In this document: positions 9,276-17,389 of the stretch, in pieces
Position numbering within the stretch: position 1 is the first letter of the stretch
Layout of the letters: each line of letters starts with the position of its first letter
Assembly (NCBI RefSeq): GCF_004006235.1
Contig: NZ_CP034753.1
Span: forward strand, 1,488,001-1,552,000
DNA length: 64,000 bases
Source of the DNA: Agromyces sp. LHK192
GTDB lineage: Bacteria; Actinomycetota; Actinomycetes; Actinomycetales; Microbacteriaceae
Direction: 5' to 3'
Notes under the pieces: model-generated
Databases searched by the model: none
What the model was told of the DNA's origin: nothing
The model's input: the letters and a program-made list of their open reading frames with translations, nothing else
Translations under genes and position numbers: made by a program

Positions 9276-9369
9276 CGGGACGGTTGGGTTCGCGCGGCGC
9301 CCGTCATCGCGGCCCGCGCAGGTGGCCCCGGCGAGCGGCGGAGGGCGGTGGGCCGGCCGATCGGTGTGT

Positions 9370-9393
9370 CAGACTTAGGTGATGCTTACCTCG
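9370..9393 (+). promoter_or_regulatory. Leaderless promoter with IdeR/DtxR iron box on the start codon
   Basis: CAGACT at 9370-9375 is a -10 exactly 6 nt before ATG 9382. The 19-mer TTAGGTGATGCTTACCTCG at 9375-9393 matches the DtxR/IdeR consensus TTAGGTTAGGCTAACCTAA at 14 of 19 positions. It covers the end of the -10, the presumed transcription start and the start codon itself. Iron-loaded repressor here would block initiation directly. Confidence 0.75.
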
Positions 9394-10410
9394 GTTCGGG
9401 CCGCCCCGCCCGCCGCGGCCCGAGGCTCCGTCGGACGCGGCATCCTCGTGCTCGCCGGCACAGTCGCCGTGCTGTCGCTCGTCGTGCTCGCGAGTCTGGC
9501 GTTCGGCGTGCGATCGATCGACCCGGGGGAGGTCTGGCAGGCGATCGTCGCCCCCGACCTCGGCGACGCCGACCAGTCGGTGGTCGTGCGCCTGCGCATC
9601 CCCCGGACCGTCATCGGCCTCGCCGCGGGCATCGCCCTCGGTCTCGCCGGCACCCTGGTGCAGGGCGTGACCCGCAACCCCATCGCCGACCCGGGCCTGC
9701 TCGGCCTCAACTCGGGTGCCTCGCTCGCGATCGTGCTCGGCATCTCGCTCGCGGGGATCACGAGCCCGTACGGGTACATCTGGCTCGCATTCGCCGGATC
9801 CGCCGCCGCGGCGGCGATCGTCTTCACGGTCGGACGCGGCGAACCCGTGCGGCTCGCACTCGTCGGCGCGGCGGTGACCGCCTTCCTCACGCCGATGATC
9901 GGGCTCGTCCTGCTCCGGGACACCGAGACGTTCAACGAGTACCGGTTCTGGGCGGTCGGGTCCCTGACCGGACGCGACCTGTCGACGGTCGCCGACCTGC
10001 TGCCGTTCCTCCTCGCCGGGGTCGTGCTCGCGTTCGCGCTCGCCCACCGCTTGAACCTGCTCGCCCTCGGCGACGACGTCGCCAAGGCGCTGGGCCAGAA
10101 CGTCGGCACGACGCGCGGCGTCGCGGGTGCGGCGATCGTGCTGCTGAGCGGTGTCGCGACCGCCCTCGCCGGCCCGATCGCCCTCGTCGGGCTCGTGGTG
10201 CCGCACGCCGCCCGGCGCCTCGTCGGCAGCGACTACCGCTGGATCGTTCCCGTGTCGCTGGTCCTCGGGCCGATCATGCTGCTCACCGCCGACGTGATCG
10301 GCCGGCTCGTGGTGCCGAACACCGAGCTCGAAGCCGGCGTGGTCGCCGCGTTCCTCGGCGCGCCCGTGCTGATCGCCATCGCGCGCAACCGCAAGGTGGC
10401 GGGCCTGTGA
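9382..10410 (+). CDS. Iron-siderophore ABC transporter permease (FecCD family), first subunit
   Basis: Inner-membrane permease of a BtuC/FecD-type importer, about 342 residues with roughly nine or ten hydrophobic helices. Family marks are RIPRTVIGLAAGIALGLAGTLVQGVTRNPIADPGLLG and the coupling segment ALGDDVAKALGQNVG. The start is ATG 9382, with the iron box lying across it; a GTG at 9379 would add one residue. The stop overlaps the GTG of the second permease by 4 bp. With the next two genes and the lipoprotein at 12369 it forms a full ferric-siderophore importer, presumably repressed under iron sufficiency. Confidence 0.9.
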   Translation: MLTSVRAAPPAAARGSVGRGILVLAGTVAVLSLVVLASLAFGVRSIDPGEVWQAIVAPDLGDADQSVVVRLRIPRTVIGLAAGIALGLAGTLVQGVTRNPIADPGLLGLNSGASLAIVLGISLAGITSPYGYIWLAFAGSAAAAAIVFTVGRGEPVRLALVGAAVTAFLTPMIGLVLLRDTETFNEYRFWAVGSLTGRDLSTVADLLPFLLAGVVLAFALAHRLNLLALGDDVAKALGQNVGTTRGVAGAAIVLLSGVATALAGPIALVGLVVPHAARRLVGSDYRWIVPVSLVLGPIMLLTADVIGRLVVPNTELEAGVVAAFLGAPVLIAIARNRKVAGL

Positions 10411-11456
10411 GCGCGGCCGCCGCGACGCGCGCCATCACCGCCGACGACATCGCCCGCGCCCGTCGACGCGGCGGCCGCCGCCAGGCGGTGGTCATCGCGA
10501 CCGTTGCGCTCGTCGGCCTCGTCGTCGCACTCACGGCGTCCTCGCTGGGCGCCGCGGCGGTGACTCCGGACCGGCTCCTCGCCGTGCTGCTCGGGCAGGG
10601 CAGCCGGATCGACTCCTTCGTCGTCTTCGAACTGCGGATGCCCCGCATCGTCGCGGCGCTGCTCGTGGGTGCCGCGATGTCGCTCGCGGGGGCCGTGTTC
10701 CAGTCGACCCTGCGGAATCCGCTCGCCAGTCCCGACATCCTCGGCATCTCCGGCGGCGCCAGCCTCGGTGCGGTGTGGGTGCTGCTGGGCCTCGGGCTCA
10801 GCGGCGCGCTCGTCGCGGGCTTCGCGTTCCTCGGAGGTGTGGGCGTCGCGCTGGTCATCTGGGCGGCGGCCTGGCGGCAGGGCCTGCACGGCGTGCGGTT
10901 CGTGCTCGTGGGCGTCGGCATGTCGTACGTATGCGGATCGACCGTGACGTGGCTGCTCGCCACGGCGGAGGTGCGCCAGGCGCAGGCGGCGCTGCACTGG
11001 ACGGTGGGCAGCGTCGCCGACGTCCGCGGCGAGGACCTGGCGTTGCTCGCCGCAGGCGTGTTCGTCGGCGTCGTCGCGGTCGCGGTCGCCTCCCGGGTGC
11101 TCGGACCGCTCGCCCTCGGCGACGACCGGGCGGCGGCGCTCGGGGTGCCCGCGAACACCGGCCGGATCGTGCTCCTGCTCGCCGCCGTCGCGCTCGTGGC
11201 GGTCGCGGCATCCGTCGCCGGGCCGATCGCGTTCATCGCGCTCATCGCCCCGGCCATCGCCCGAAGCCTGGTCGGCGGCGGGGGTGCCGCCCTGACCGCG
11301 TCTGCCGTCGTCGGCGCGGTGCTGACCCTCACCGCCGACGTCGCCGGCCAGTTCGCGATCCCGGGGCTTCCCGCCCCGGTCGGCATCGTCACCGGCATCA
11401 TCGGAGCGCCGTACCTGCTGTGGCTGCTCGCCCGCACCGAGAGGAGTCGCGCATGA
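10407..11456 (+). CDS. Iron-siderophore ABC transporter permease (FecCD family), second subunit
   Basis: Partner permease of the preceding gene, 349 residues, with a short basic cytoplasmic N-terminus before the first membrane helix. The family segment RMPRIVAALLVGAAMSLAG and the NPLASPDILG and LALGDDRAAALGVP motifs are all present. GTG 10407 overlaps the previous stop (GTGA), and its own stop overlaps the ATPase ATG (ATGA). Two different FecCD proteins next to each other imply a heterodimeric channel, as in FepD/FepG. Confidence 0.9.
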   Translation: MSAAAATRAITADDIARARRRGGRRQAVVIATVALVGLVVALTASSLGAAAVTPDRLLAVLLGQGSRIDSFVVFELRMPRIVAALLVGAAMSLAGAVFQSTLRNPLASPDILGISGGASLGAVWVLLGLGLSGALVAGFAFLGGVGVALVIWAAAWRQGLHGVRFVLVGVGMSYVCGSTVTWLLATAEVRQAQAALHWTVGSVADVRGEDLALLAAGVFVGVVAVAVASRVLGPLALGDDRAAALGVPANTGRIVLLLAAVALVAVAASVAGPIAFIALIAPAIARSLVGGGGAALTASAVVGAVLTLTADVAGQFAIPGLPAPVGIVTGIIGAPYLLWLLARTERSRA

Positions 11457-12292
11457 GCGCGTCCATCCAGTCCGCCGCCGTACCGGGGGAGACCCGACCG
11501 GGGCTCGCCGTCGAGGGCGCCTGCCTCGGGTACGACGGCCGCCGGGTGATCGACGGGCTCGACCTCGCGATCCCGTCCGGCCGGATCACCTCGATCGTCG
11601 GACCGAATGCGTGCGGCAAGTCGACGCTGCTGCGCGGCATGGCGCGCCTGCATCCGCTCGAGGCGGGCCGCGTGACGCTCGACGGTCGCGACGTGACCCG
11701 GATGCCGCGCCGCGATGTCGCCCGACGGATCGGCGTCCTCCCGCAGTCGTCGATCGCACCCGACGGCGTGCTCGTGGCCGATCTCGTCGGCCGTGGTCGC
11801 TACCCGCACCAGGGATGGTTCGGTCGTCATTCGAGCGATGACGACCTCGTGGTCGCCGAGGCGCTCGAGGCGACCGGGGTCGCCGACCTCGCCGACCGGC
11901 GCATCGAGGAGCTGTCGGGCGGGCAGCGGCAGCGCGTCTGGATCGCGATGGTCCTCGCCCAGCAGACCGACATCGTGCTGCTCGACGAACCGACGACGTA
12001 CCTCGACGTCACGCACCAGCTCGAGTTGCTCGACCTCCTCACCGACCTCAACCGCGAGCGCGGGACGACCGTCGTGATGGTGCTCCACGAGCTGAACCTG
12101 GCGGCTCGGTACGGGGACCACCTGGTGGTCATGTCCGCGGGGCGCGTCGTCGCCGAGGGCGGCCCGGAGGACGTGCTCACGGCCGACCTGGTTCGGAGTG
12201 CGTTCGACCTCGAGGCGCGGGTCATCCCGGATCCGGTGTCGGGAGGCCCGATGGTGGTGCCGATCGGCCGGTTCCACAGCGCCGGAGTCTGA
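11453..12292 (+). CDS. Iron-siderophore ABC transporter ATP-binding protein
   Basis: ATPase of the FepC/FecE type, 279 residues, cytoplasmic face of the importer. Walker A is GPNACGKST (Ala where Gly is usual), the signature is LSGGQRQRVWIA, Walker B is IVLLDEPTTYLD and the switch His is in VLHELNLAARYGD. The DEPTTYLDV and HELNLA motifs are typical of the siderophore/haem/cobalamin ATPases. ATG 11453 overlaps the permease stop. The gene ends 76 bp before the lipoprotein gene, which has its own iron box. Confidence 0.92.
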   Translation: MSASIQSAAVPGETRPGLAVEGACLGYDGRRVIDGLDLAIPSGRITSIVGPNACGKSTLLRGMARLHPLEAGRVTLDGRDVTRMPRRDVARRIGVLPQSSIAPDGVLVADLVGRGRYPHQGWFGRHSSDDDLVVAEALEATGVADLADRRIEELSGGQRQRVWIAMVLAQQTDIVLLDEPTTYLDVTHQLELLDLLTDLNRERGTTVVMVLHELNLAARYGDHLVVMSAGRVVAEGGPEDVLTADLVRSAFDLEARVIPDPVSGGPMVVPIGRFHSAGV

Positions 12293-12317
12293 GGTCCGGT
12301 TCGCCATGGAGCGACAG

Positions 12318-12336
12318 TGAGGTTAGGCTTGCCTCA
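12318..12336 (+). promoter_or_regulatory. IdeR/DtxR iron box upstream of the siderophore-binding protein
   Basis: TGAGGTTAGGCTTGCCTCA, a near-perfect inverted repeat with the DtxR/IdeR core GGTTAGGCT. It ends 32 bp before ATG 12369 and implies separate iron control of this gene. Confidence 0.85.
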
Positions 12337-12368
12337 TCCCCCCTCATCACGAACCGAGGAGCACCTCC

Positions 12369-13397
12369 ATGCGAATCCGTCGCCCGCTGATCGCCGTCGC
12401 CGGCGCCGCGCTCACCGCACTCGCGCTCTCCGCCTGCGCGAGCGGCTCGACCGAGAGCGCCGAGAGCGCCGCACCCGCCGCAGGCGAGGGCTTCCCCATC
12501 ACGATGGAGCACGCCTTCGGCGAGACCGTCATCGAGTCCGCCCCCGAGCGCGTCGCGACCTGGGGTTGGGGCTCCACCGAGGCGGCCGCTGCACTGGGCG
12601 TGTACCCGGTCGCGATCGCGGAGCAGGTCTGGACCGTCGGCGAGGGCAACTACCTCCCCTGGGTCGAGGCCGCATACGAGGAGGCCGGCGTCGAGCTGCC
12701 CGCGCTCCTCAGCGACCCGGAGGGCGGCGCGACCGTGCCCTACGAGGAGTTCATCGAGGCCGACCCCGACCTCATCCTCGCCCCGTACTCCGGCCTCACC
12801 GAGGAGCAGTACGAGACGCTGTCGGAGATCGCCCCGGTCGTCGCCTACCCCGAGGCGCCGTGGACCACGCCCTGGGACGAGGAGATCAGCATCGTCGCGG
12901 AGTCGCTCGGCCTCGCCGAGGAGGGCGACGCCCTCCTCGAGGACATCCGCGCCGGCCTCGCCGAGCAGGCGGCCGCCCACCCCGAGTTCGAGGGCGCGAC
13001 CTTCGCGAGCATCTGGGACGCCGAGGGCAGCATGTCGGTCTACACCGCGGTCGACTCGCGCGTGCAGGTGCTCACCGAGCTCGGTCTCGTGGTCGCGCCG
13101 AGCGTCGAGGAGCTCGACACGAGCGACGGCGGCTTCTACTACGACCTGAGCTACGAGCAGGTCGACGCGCTCGACAGCGACCTCATCATCAACTTCGCCA
13201 CGGACCAGGCCTCGGCCGAGGCCTCGCTCGCGAAGCCCGAACTGCAGGTGGTCCCCGCGTTCGCCGCCGGGAGGGTGGCCTCGGTCTACGACCCGATCAC
13301 GGTGTCGTCGGTCTCGCCGCCCACGGCACTCAGCTTCGACTGGGAGGACGGCATGCCGGCGCTCGTCGAGGCGATCGCCGCCGCCCTCGCGAACTGA
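12369..13397 (+). CDS. Iron-siderophore ABC transporter substrate-binding lipoprotein
   Basis: Secreted lipoprotein of the FepB/FhuD-like periplasmic-binding class, 342 residues. A basic n-region and hydrophobic core lead to the lipobox LSAC, with Cys at about residue 23. A Ser/Glu/Ala-rich linker precedes the binding domain, which has the family's APERVATWGWGSTEAAAALG segment and FIEADPDLILAPYSGLTEEQYETL. The protein is markedly acidic. It is transcribed from its own iron-box promoter yet lies directly behind the transporter operon, so the binding protein can be made in excess. A strong terminator follows. Confidence 0.92.
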   Translation: MRIRRPLIAVAGAALTALALSACASGSTESAESAAPAAGEGFPITMEHAFGETVIESAPERVATWGWGSTEAAAALGVYPVAIAEQVWTVGEGNYLPWVEAAYEEAGVELPALLSDPEGGATVPYEEFIEADPDLILAPYSGLTEEQYETLSEIAPVVAYPEAPWTTPWDEEISIVAESLGLAEEGDALLEDIRAGLAEQAAAHPEFEGATFASIWDAEGSMSVYTAVDSRVQVLTELGLVVAPSVEELDTSDGGFYYDLSYEQVDALDSDLIINFATDQASAEASLAKPELQVVPAFAAGRVASVYDPITVSSVSPPTALSFDWEDGMPALVEAIAAALAN

Positions 13398-13430
13398 GCC
13401 GGAACGGGTCGCGACCCGGCCCGTCGGGAT

Positions 13431-13466
13431 CGAACGGCGCGGATGCCTCGGCATCCGCGCCGTTCG
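13431..13466 (+). terminator. Terminator closing the iron-uptake genes
   Basis: Perfect 16-bp stem with a 4-nt CTCG loop. The arms carry GCGGATGC and GCATCCGC. It lies 34 bp after the stop at 13397, between this gene and the convergent gene ending at 13506, so it may act in both directions. Confidence 0.8.
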
Positions 13467-13505
13467 GCGTCTCACGTGATTCCGGCGTCCCGCGCGGTGC
13501 CGGGG

Positions 13506-13934
13506 TCAGCGCCGGGTTCGTGCGCGTCCGCGCCTCGGCAGGTACCCGCCCGCCTCGAGCCCGGCCTCGACCTCGAAGCGGTTGCGCAGCGGATCGCGCC
13601 CGGCGATCAGGTAGAGCAGCGGGAAAAGCATGCCGAACCTGCGCCACTGCCTGCGGTGGATCGCCTCGTGCCCGAGCACCCGGTGCCCGGTGTTGCGGTC
13701 GGTGAGGTATACCCCGCCGACGCACGCGCCGCCGCGTCCGAAGGACCACTTCGGCATGCCGGTGAAGACGATCAGGCCGCGACGCCGTTCGATGCGGCCG
13801 GTGCTCAGCACGAACCCCCAGAGGCATCCGACCGCGGTCGCGAAGGCGTAGCCGGCGAGGCTGATCGGCGAATCGAGCAGGCGGATCCGCACGACGAGCT
13901 CGGAGCGTGCCGCGTCGGCTCCCGGAGCGCTCAA
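13506..13934 (-). CDS. Small membrane protein with HExxH motif
   Basis: About 142 residues. One or two hydrophobic segments occupy residues about 25-45, and a short hydrophobic stretch FPLLYLIAG follows the motif HEAIHRRQW. HExxH is the zinc-metallopeptidase signature, but no third zinc ligand is evident, so protease activity is only a possibility. I place the start at TTG 13934: it overlaps the stop of the upstream reductase (TTGA) and has GGGAG 7 nt upstream. A GTG at 13892 would give 128 residues. Related proteins in Microbacteriaceae are often labelled Fe-S oxidoreductase, yet no cysteine cluster is visible. Function unknown. Confidence 0.6.
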   Translation of the reverse strand: MSAPGADAARSELVVRIRLLDSPISLAGYAFATAVGCLWGFVLSTGRIERRRGLIVFTGMPKWSFGRGGACVGGVYLTDRNTGHRVLGHEAIHRRQWRRFGMLFPLLYLIAGRDPLRNRFEVEAGLEAGGYLPRRGRARTRR

Positions 13935-15388
13935 CGATCGGCTCCCGGCCGGCCGAGCGCCTCGAGCAGCCGCAGCCACACCTCGCTGATCGTGGGGAAC
14001 GACGGGACGGCGTGCCAGAGGCGGTCGACGGGCACCTCGCCGACGATCGCGATCGTGGCGGCGTGCAGGAGCTCCGCGACGTCCTGCCCGACGAACGTCG
14101 CGCCGACGAGCACGCCGCGCTCGGGATCGATGACCAGCTTCGCCCGGCCGGGGTCGCCGTCGGAGTGGATGCCGGTGCCGCTCACCGAGTCGAGGCCGAC
14201 CTCGACGACCCGAGGGTCGAGGCCCGCGTCGCGCGCCTGCTGTTCGGTGCGTCCGACGGCCGCGACCTCGGGCTCGCCGAACACCACCGACGGAACCGCG
14301 GAGTGGTCGGCCGTCGCGACGTGCGCGCCCCACGGCGCATCGTCGAGTCGCCGGCCGAGCACCCTGGCGGCGATCGCGTCGCCCGCCGCGCGCGCCTGGT
14401 ACTTGCCCTGGTGGGTGAGCAGCGCCCGGTGGGTCACGTCGCCGACGGCCGAGAGCCAGTCGGTCGCGCCGTCGGCCGCGGCATCCGCGCCGCCGACCAG
14501 CATCGTGTCGTCGACGTCGATCCACGCTCCGGACTCCAGGCCGACGGTCTCGAGCCCGAGATCGTCGGTGCGCGGCGACCGCCCGGTCGCGACGAGCACC
14601 TCGTCGGCGACGATCCGCTCGCCGTCGTCGAGGGTCAGCACGATCATGCCGCGATCGTCTCGCTCGACCCGCGCCGGGGTTCCTCCGAGGCGCACGGTCG
14701 CGCCGAGCGAGCGCAGGCCGGCCGTCACGGCCTCCCCGGCGAACGGTTCGAAGCCCGACAGCAGCGTCGAGCGCGCGAGCAGCGTGACCTCGGACCCGAG
14801 CCCGGCGTACGCCGTCGCCATCTCGACGCCCACGACACCGCCGCCGATGATCGCCAGGCGTGCGGGCACCTGCTCGGCGCTCGTCGCCTCGCGACTCGTC
14901 CACGGGCGCGCCTGCGCGAGCCCTTCGACGCGCGGCATGGCGGGATCGGAGCCGGTCGCGACGACGACGGCGTGCCGCGCCTCGAGCGCCGTCGTCGAAC
15001 CGTCGTCGTGCGTGACGACCACCCGGCGCGGCCCGTCGAGCCGCCCCGAGCCGCGCACGAGCCCGATGCCGACCGACTCGAGCCATTCGACGCCGCCACG
15101 GTCCGACCAGTCCGACACGAACGCATCGCGACGGCGGAGCACCGCGTCGACATCGAGGTCGCCGGTGACCGCCTGGGCCGCACCCGGCACGCGCTGCGCC
15201 GCGCGCAGGGCCGCGGGGCTGCGCAGCAGCGTCTTCGACGGCACGCACGCCCAGTAGGAGCACTCGCCGCCCACGAGTTCGCGCTCGACGATCACGACCT
15301 CGAGCCCGGCGGCGCGAACCCGATCGGCGACGTTCTCGCCCACCGGACCCGCGCCGATCACGATCACGTCGACTTGCCGCGCTGTCAT
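13931..15388 (-). CDS. FAD-dependent pyridine nucleotide-disulfide oxidoreductase
   Basis: Flavoprotein disulfide reductase, class I, 485 residues. The FAD site is VIVIGAGPVGENVADR, followed by the redox-active disulfide GGECSYWACVPSK. The NAD(P) site is IIGGGVVGVEMA and the second FAD motif ends in WLSAVGDVT. The C-terminal dimer domain has HAVPSFPTISEVW where dihydrolipoamide dehydrogenases have HAHPTLSE, so the catalytic His-Glu pair is spaced differently. I therefore do not call it a true Lpd; mercuric-reductase-like or quinone-reductase-like activity is possible. ATG 15388 has GAGGAA 6 nt upstream. The stop overlaps the start of the HExxH gene. Confidence 0.82.
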   Translation of the reverse strand: MTARQVDVIVIGAGPVGENVADRVRAAGLEVVIVERELVGGECSYWACVPSKTLLRSPAALRAAQRVPGAAQAVTGDLDVDAVLRRRDAFVSDWSDRGGVEWLESVGIGLVRGSGRLDGPRRVVVTHDDGSTTALEARHAVVVATGSDPAMPRVEGLAQARPWTSREATSAEQVPARLAIIGGGVVGVEMATAYAGLGSEVTLLARSTLLSGFEPFAGEAVTAGLRSLGATVRLGGTPARVERDDRGMIVLTLDDGERIVADEVLVATGRSPRTDDLGLETVGLESGAWIDVDDTMLVGGADAAADGATDWLSAVGDVTHRALLTHQGKYQARAAGDAIAARVLGRRLDDAPWGAHVATADHSAVPSVVFGEPEVAAVGRTEQQARDAGLDPRVVEVGLDSVSGTGIHSDGDPGRAKLVIDPERGVLVGATFVGQDVAELLHAATIAIVGEVPVDRLWHAVPSFPTISEVWLRLLEALGRPGADR

Positions 15389-15543
15389 CTCGATTCCTCC
15401 CCGCCGCCGAACGGCCGTGCCGGCGCCTCAGGCCAGCCTAGGCACCGACGTCGGAACCGGGGAGGGCTGGCGCTCACGGCGGCGCACCGCTACGGACGAC
15501 CCGGAGGGTAGGACGGTCGGCGCGCAGACGATCGGGGCCGAGG

Positions 15544-16401
15544 TCAGTCGGCCTCGGGCCGCGCCACCGGCGCCGAGAGCGCGCCGACGAGCCTGAGGAT
15601 CGTCGGCAGGTCGTCCTCCGCGGCTTCGGGGGTGCGCGGCGCGAATCCGGCGATCGACGCCCCCGCGAGCGGGAAGCGCTCGACCACCGATCGGACCGAC
15701 TGCACGAGGTCGGCGGCCGACACGCCGAACGGCATCGGATAGCTCAGGCCGGCCAGCGCCGACGGATCCAGCACGTCGAGGTCGACGTGCACGTAGACGT
15801 TCGACGCGCCGGTGGCCTCGAGCGCGGCGATCACGCCCACCGGGTCGCCGACCTGCGCAGCAGCGAGCACCGTCACGCCGTGCGCGTCGATGAACTCCTG
15901 CTCGGCGTCGTCCATCGCCCGGATGCCGCCGAGCACGATCCGCGCGGGATCGACGCGCTCGTCGCCCTCGAGGCGGAGGCCGTCGGCGCCCTCACCGGCG
16001 ACCGCGCGCAGCACCATGCCGCCGAACGCGCCCGACGGAGACGAGTCGGGGGTGTTCAGGTCGGGGTGGGCATCGAGCCAGAGCACCGCCAGGTCGCCGC
16101 CGGTGCGGCGCGCCGCACGCCCGACGCCGGCGATCGCAGCGCTGCAGTCGCCGCCCACGACGACGGCGAGTCCGTCCACCGGATCCAACGCCTGCGCCGT
16201 GCGCTCGCGCATCCGCTGCAGCGCGCTGTACCGGCGCACACCGGTGTCGAGGGACTCGCCCGCCTCGGCGGGCACCTCGACCACCACGGTCGCGGCGGCA
16301 GGCAGGTCGCCCCGGATCGCGTCGGCCCCGTCGGCATGACTCATCGCGCGCGCCGAGACGGAGCCCTGCCAGACGGGGACGACGACGAACGTGGCGGGCA
16401 T
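15544..16401 (-). CDS. Arginase/agmatinase/formimidoglutamase family hydrolase
   Basis: Ureohydrolase-fold protein, 285 residues, expected to bind two manganese ions. The metal-binding motifs are present: GGDCS near residue 88, DAHPDLNTP, and DLDVLDPSALAG. The family usually has GGDHS at the first site; here His is replaced by Cys (GGDCS), which would change one metal ligand and may alter the activity. ATG 16401 is preceded by CATACT at 6 nt, and by GGAGG touching the start, so initiation may be leaderless. The substrate is not decided; no other arginine-degradation gene is adjacent. Confidence 0.78.
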   Translation of the reverse strand: MPATFVVVPVWQGSVSARAMSHADGADAIRGDLPAAATVVVEVPAEAGESLDTGVRRYSALQRMRERTAQALDPVDGLAVVVGGDCSAAIAGVGRAARRTGGDLAVLWLDAHPDLNTPDSSPSGAFGGMVLRAVAGEGADGLRLEGDERVDPARIVLGGIRAMDDAEQEFIDAHGVTVLAAAQVGDPVGVIAALEATGASNVYVHVDLDVLDPSALAGLSYPMPFGVSAADLVQSVRSVVERFPLAGASIAGFAPRTPEAAEDDLPTILRLVGALSAPVARPEAD

Positions 16402-16407
16402 CCTCCA

Positions 16408-16413
16408 AGTATG
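16408..16413 (-). promoter_or_regulatory. Candidate -10 of the ureohydrolase gene
   Basis: Minus-strand CATACT, 6 nt before ATG 16401. Confidence 0.4.
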
Positions 16414-16496
16414 GCGCGGTGCGGGTGTTCCGTGCGGATCGGGCGGGGAGGAGGGACTCCGGCCCTTCCGTGCCGGAGCACTCCTTCGGGCGCAGA

Positions 16497-16535
16497 CGAC
16501 GGATGCCCCGGGCGCGCGGCCCGAGGCATCCGTCG
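16497..16535 (-). terminator. Terminator after pspA
   Basis: 11-bp perfect stem, CGACGGATGCC with GGCATCCGTCG, continued inside by a further 5 bp after a mismatch. It lies 37 bp beyond the pspA stop. It shares the GGATGCC/GGCATCC core of the other terminators. Confidence 0.65.
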
Positions 16536-16571
16536 ATCGCTTCGGTGGGCGTCGGACGCCGCCGTGCGGGG

Positions 16572-17306
16572 TCAGCTGCCGAGCTGGCCCTGCGCGCCGC
16601 CCGACTTCAGCGCGGCGAGCCGCGCGTCGACCTCGGTGAGCTCGCCGAGGTCGTCGAGCTCGTTGAACTGCGCGTCCAGGCTGGACGCGGCGAGCTCGGC
16701 CTGTCCGCGCACCTTCGCCTCCTCGCGGCGGATCTTGTCCTCGAAGCGACCCAGCTCGCTCGTCGGGTCGAGGATGTCGATCGACTTCACCGCGTCGTGC
16801 ACCTTCTGCTGCGCCGCCGCGGTCTTCGACCGCGCGACGAGTTCGTTGCGCTTATTCTGCAGCTGGACGAGCTTCTCCTTCATGCCGGCCAGTCCCGACT
16901 TGAGCTTGTCCACGACCTCGGTCTGCGAGGCGATCTGCGGCTCAGCCGTGCGCGCCTCGTTCTCGGCCGAGATCTGGCGGCTGAGTGCGACCTTCGCGAG
17001 GTTGTCGAACTTGTCGGCGTCGACCGTGTCGCCGGACGTGCGGTACTCGTCGGCCTTGCGGCTCGCCGCGAGCGCCTTGGCCCCCCAATCGGCGGCCGTG
17101 CGCACGTCCTCGCGATGGTCGTCCTCGAGCAGGCGCAGGTTGCCGATCGTCTCGGCGATCGCGGCCTCCGCGTCGGCGATCGAGTTGGTGTAGTCGCGAA
17201 CCATCTGGTCGAGCATCTTCTCGGGATCCTCGGCCTGGTCGATCATGGCGTTGATGTTCGCGCGCACCAGGGTGGAGATGCGCCCGAAGATGGACTGCTT
17301 GGTCAT
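16572..17306 (-). CDS. pspA: PspA/IM30 family membrane-stress protein
   Basis: Peripheral membrane protein of the ESCRT-III-like PspA family, 244 residues, almost wholly alpha-helical and coiled-coil. The N-terminus IFGRISTLVRANINAMIDQAEDP is the amphipathic, membrane-binding helix with the conserved DP turn; MLDQMVRDY follows. A Gly/Gln tail ends the protein. Family members stabilise damaged membranes. ATG 17306 has AAAGGA 7 nt upstream. It lies 83 bp downstream of the TPM-domain gene in the same direction, with no terminator between, so the two are probably co-transcribed. Confidence 0.9.
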   Translation of the reverse strand: MTKQSIFGRISTLVRANINAMIDQAEDPEKMLDQMVRDYTNSIADAEAAIAETIGNLRLLEDDHREDVRTAADWGAKALAASRKADEYRTSGDTVDADKFDNLAKVALSRQISAENEARTAEPQIASQTEVVDKLKSGLAGMKEKLVQLQNKRNELVARSKTAAAQQKVHDAVKSIDILDPTSELGRFEDKIRREEAKVRGQAELAASSLDAQFNELDDLGELTEVDARLAALKSGGAQGQLGS

Positions 17307-17389
17307 GTTGCGTTCCTTTCGATCAGCCGGTGGCCCGGCTCGTGGGTCGTGGGTCGTGGTGGTGGGTTCCGGGGTCGTGGTCGTGGAGG

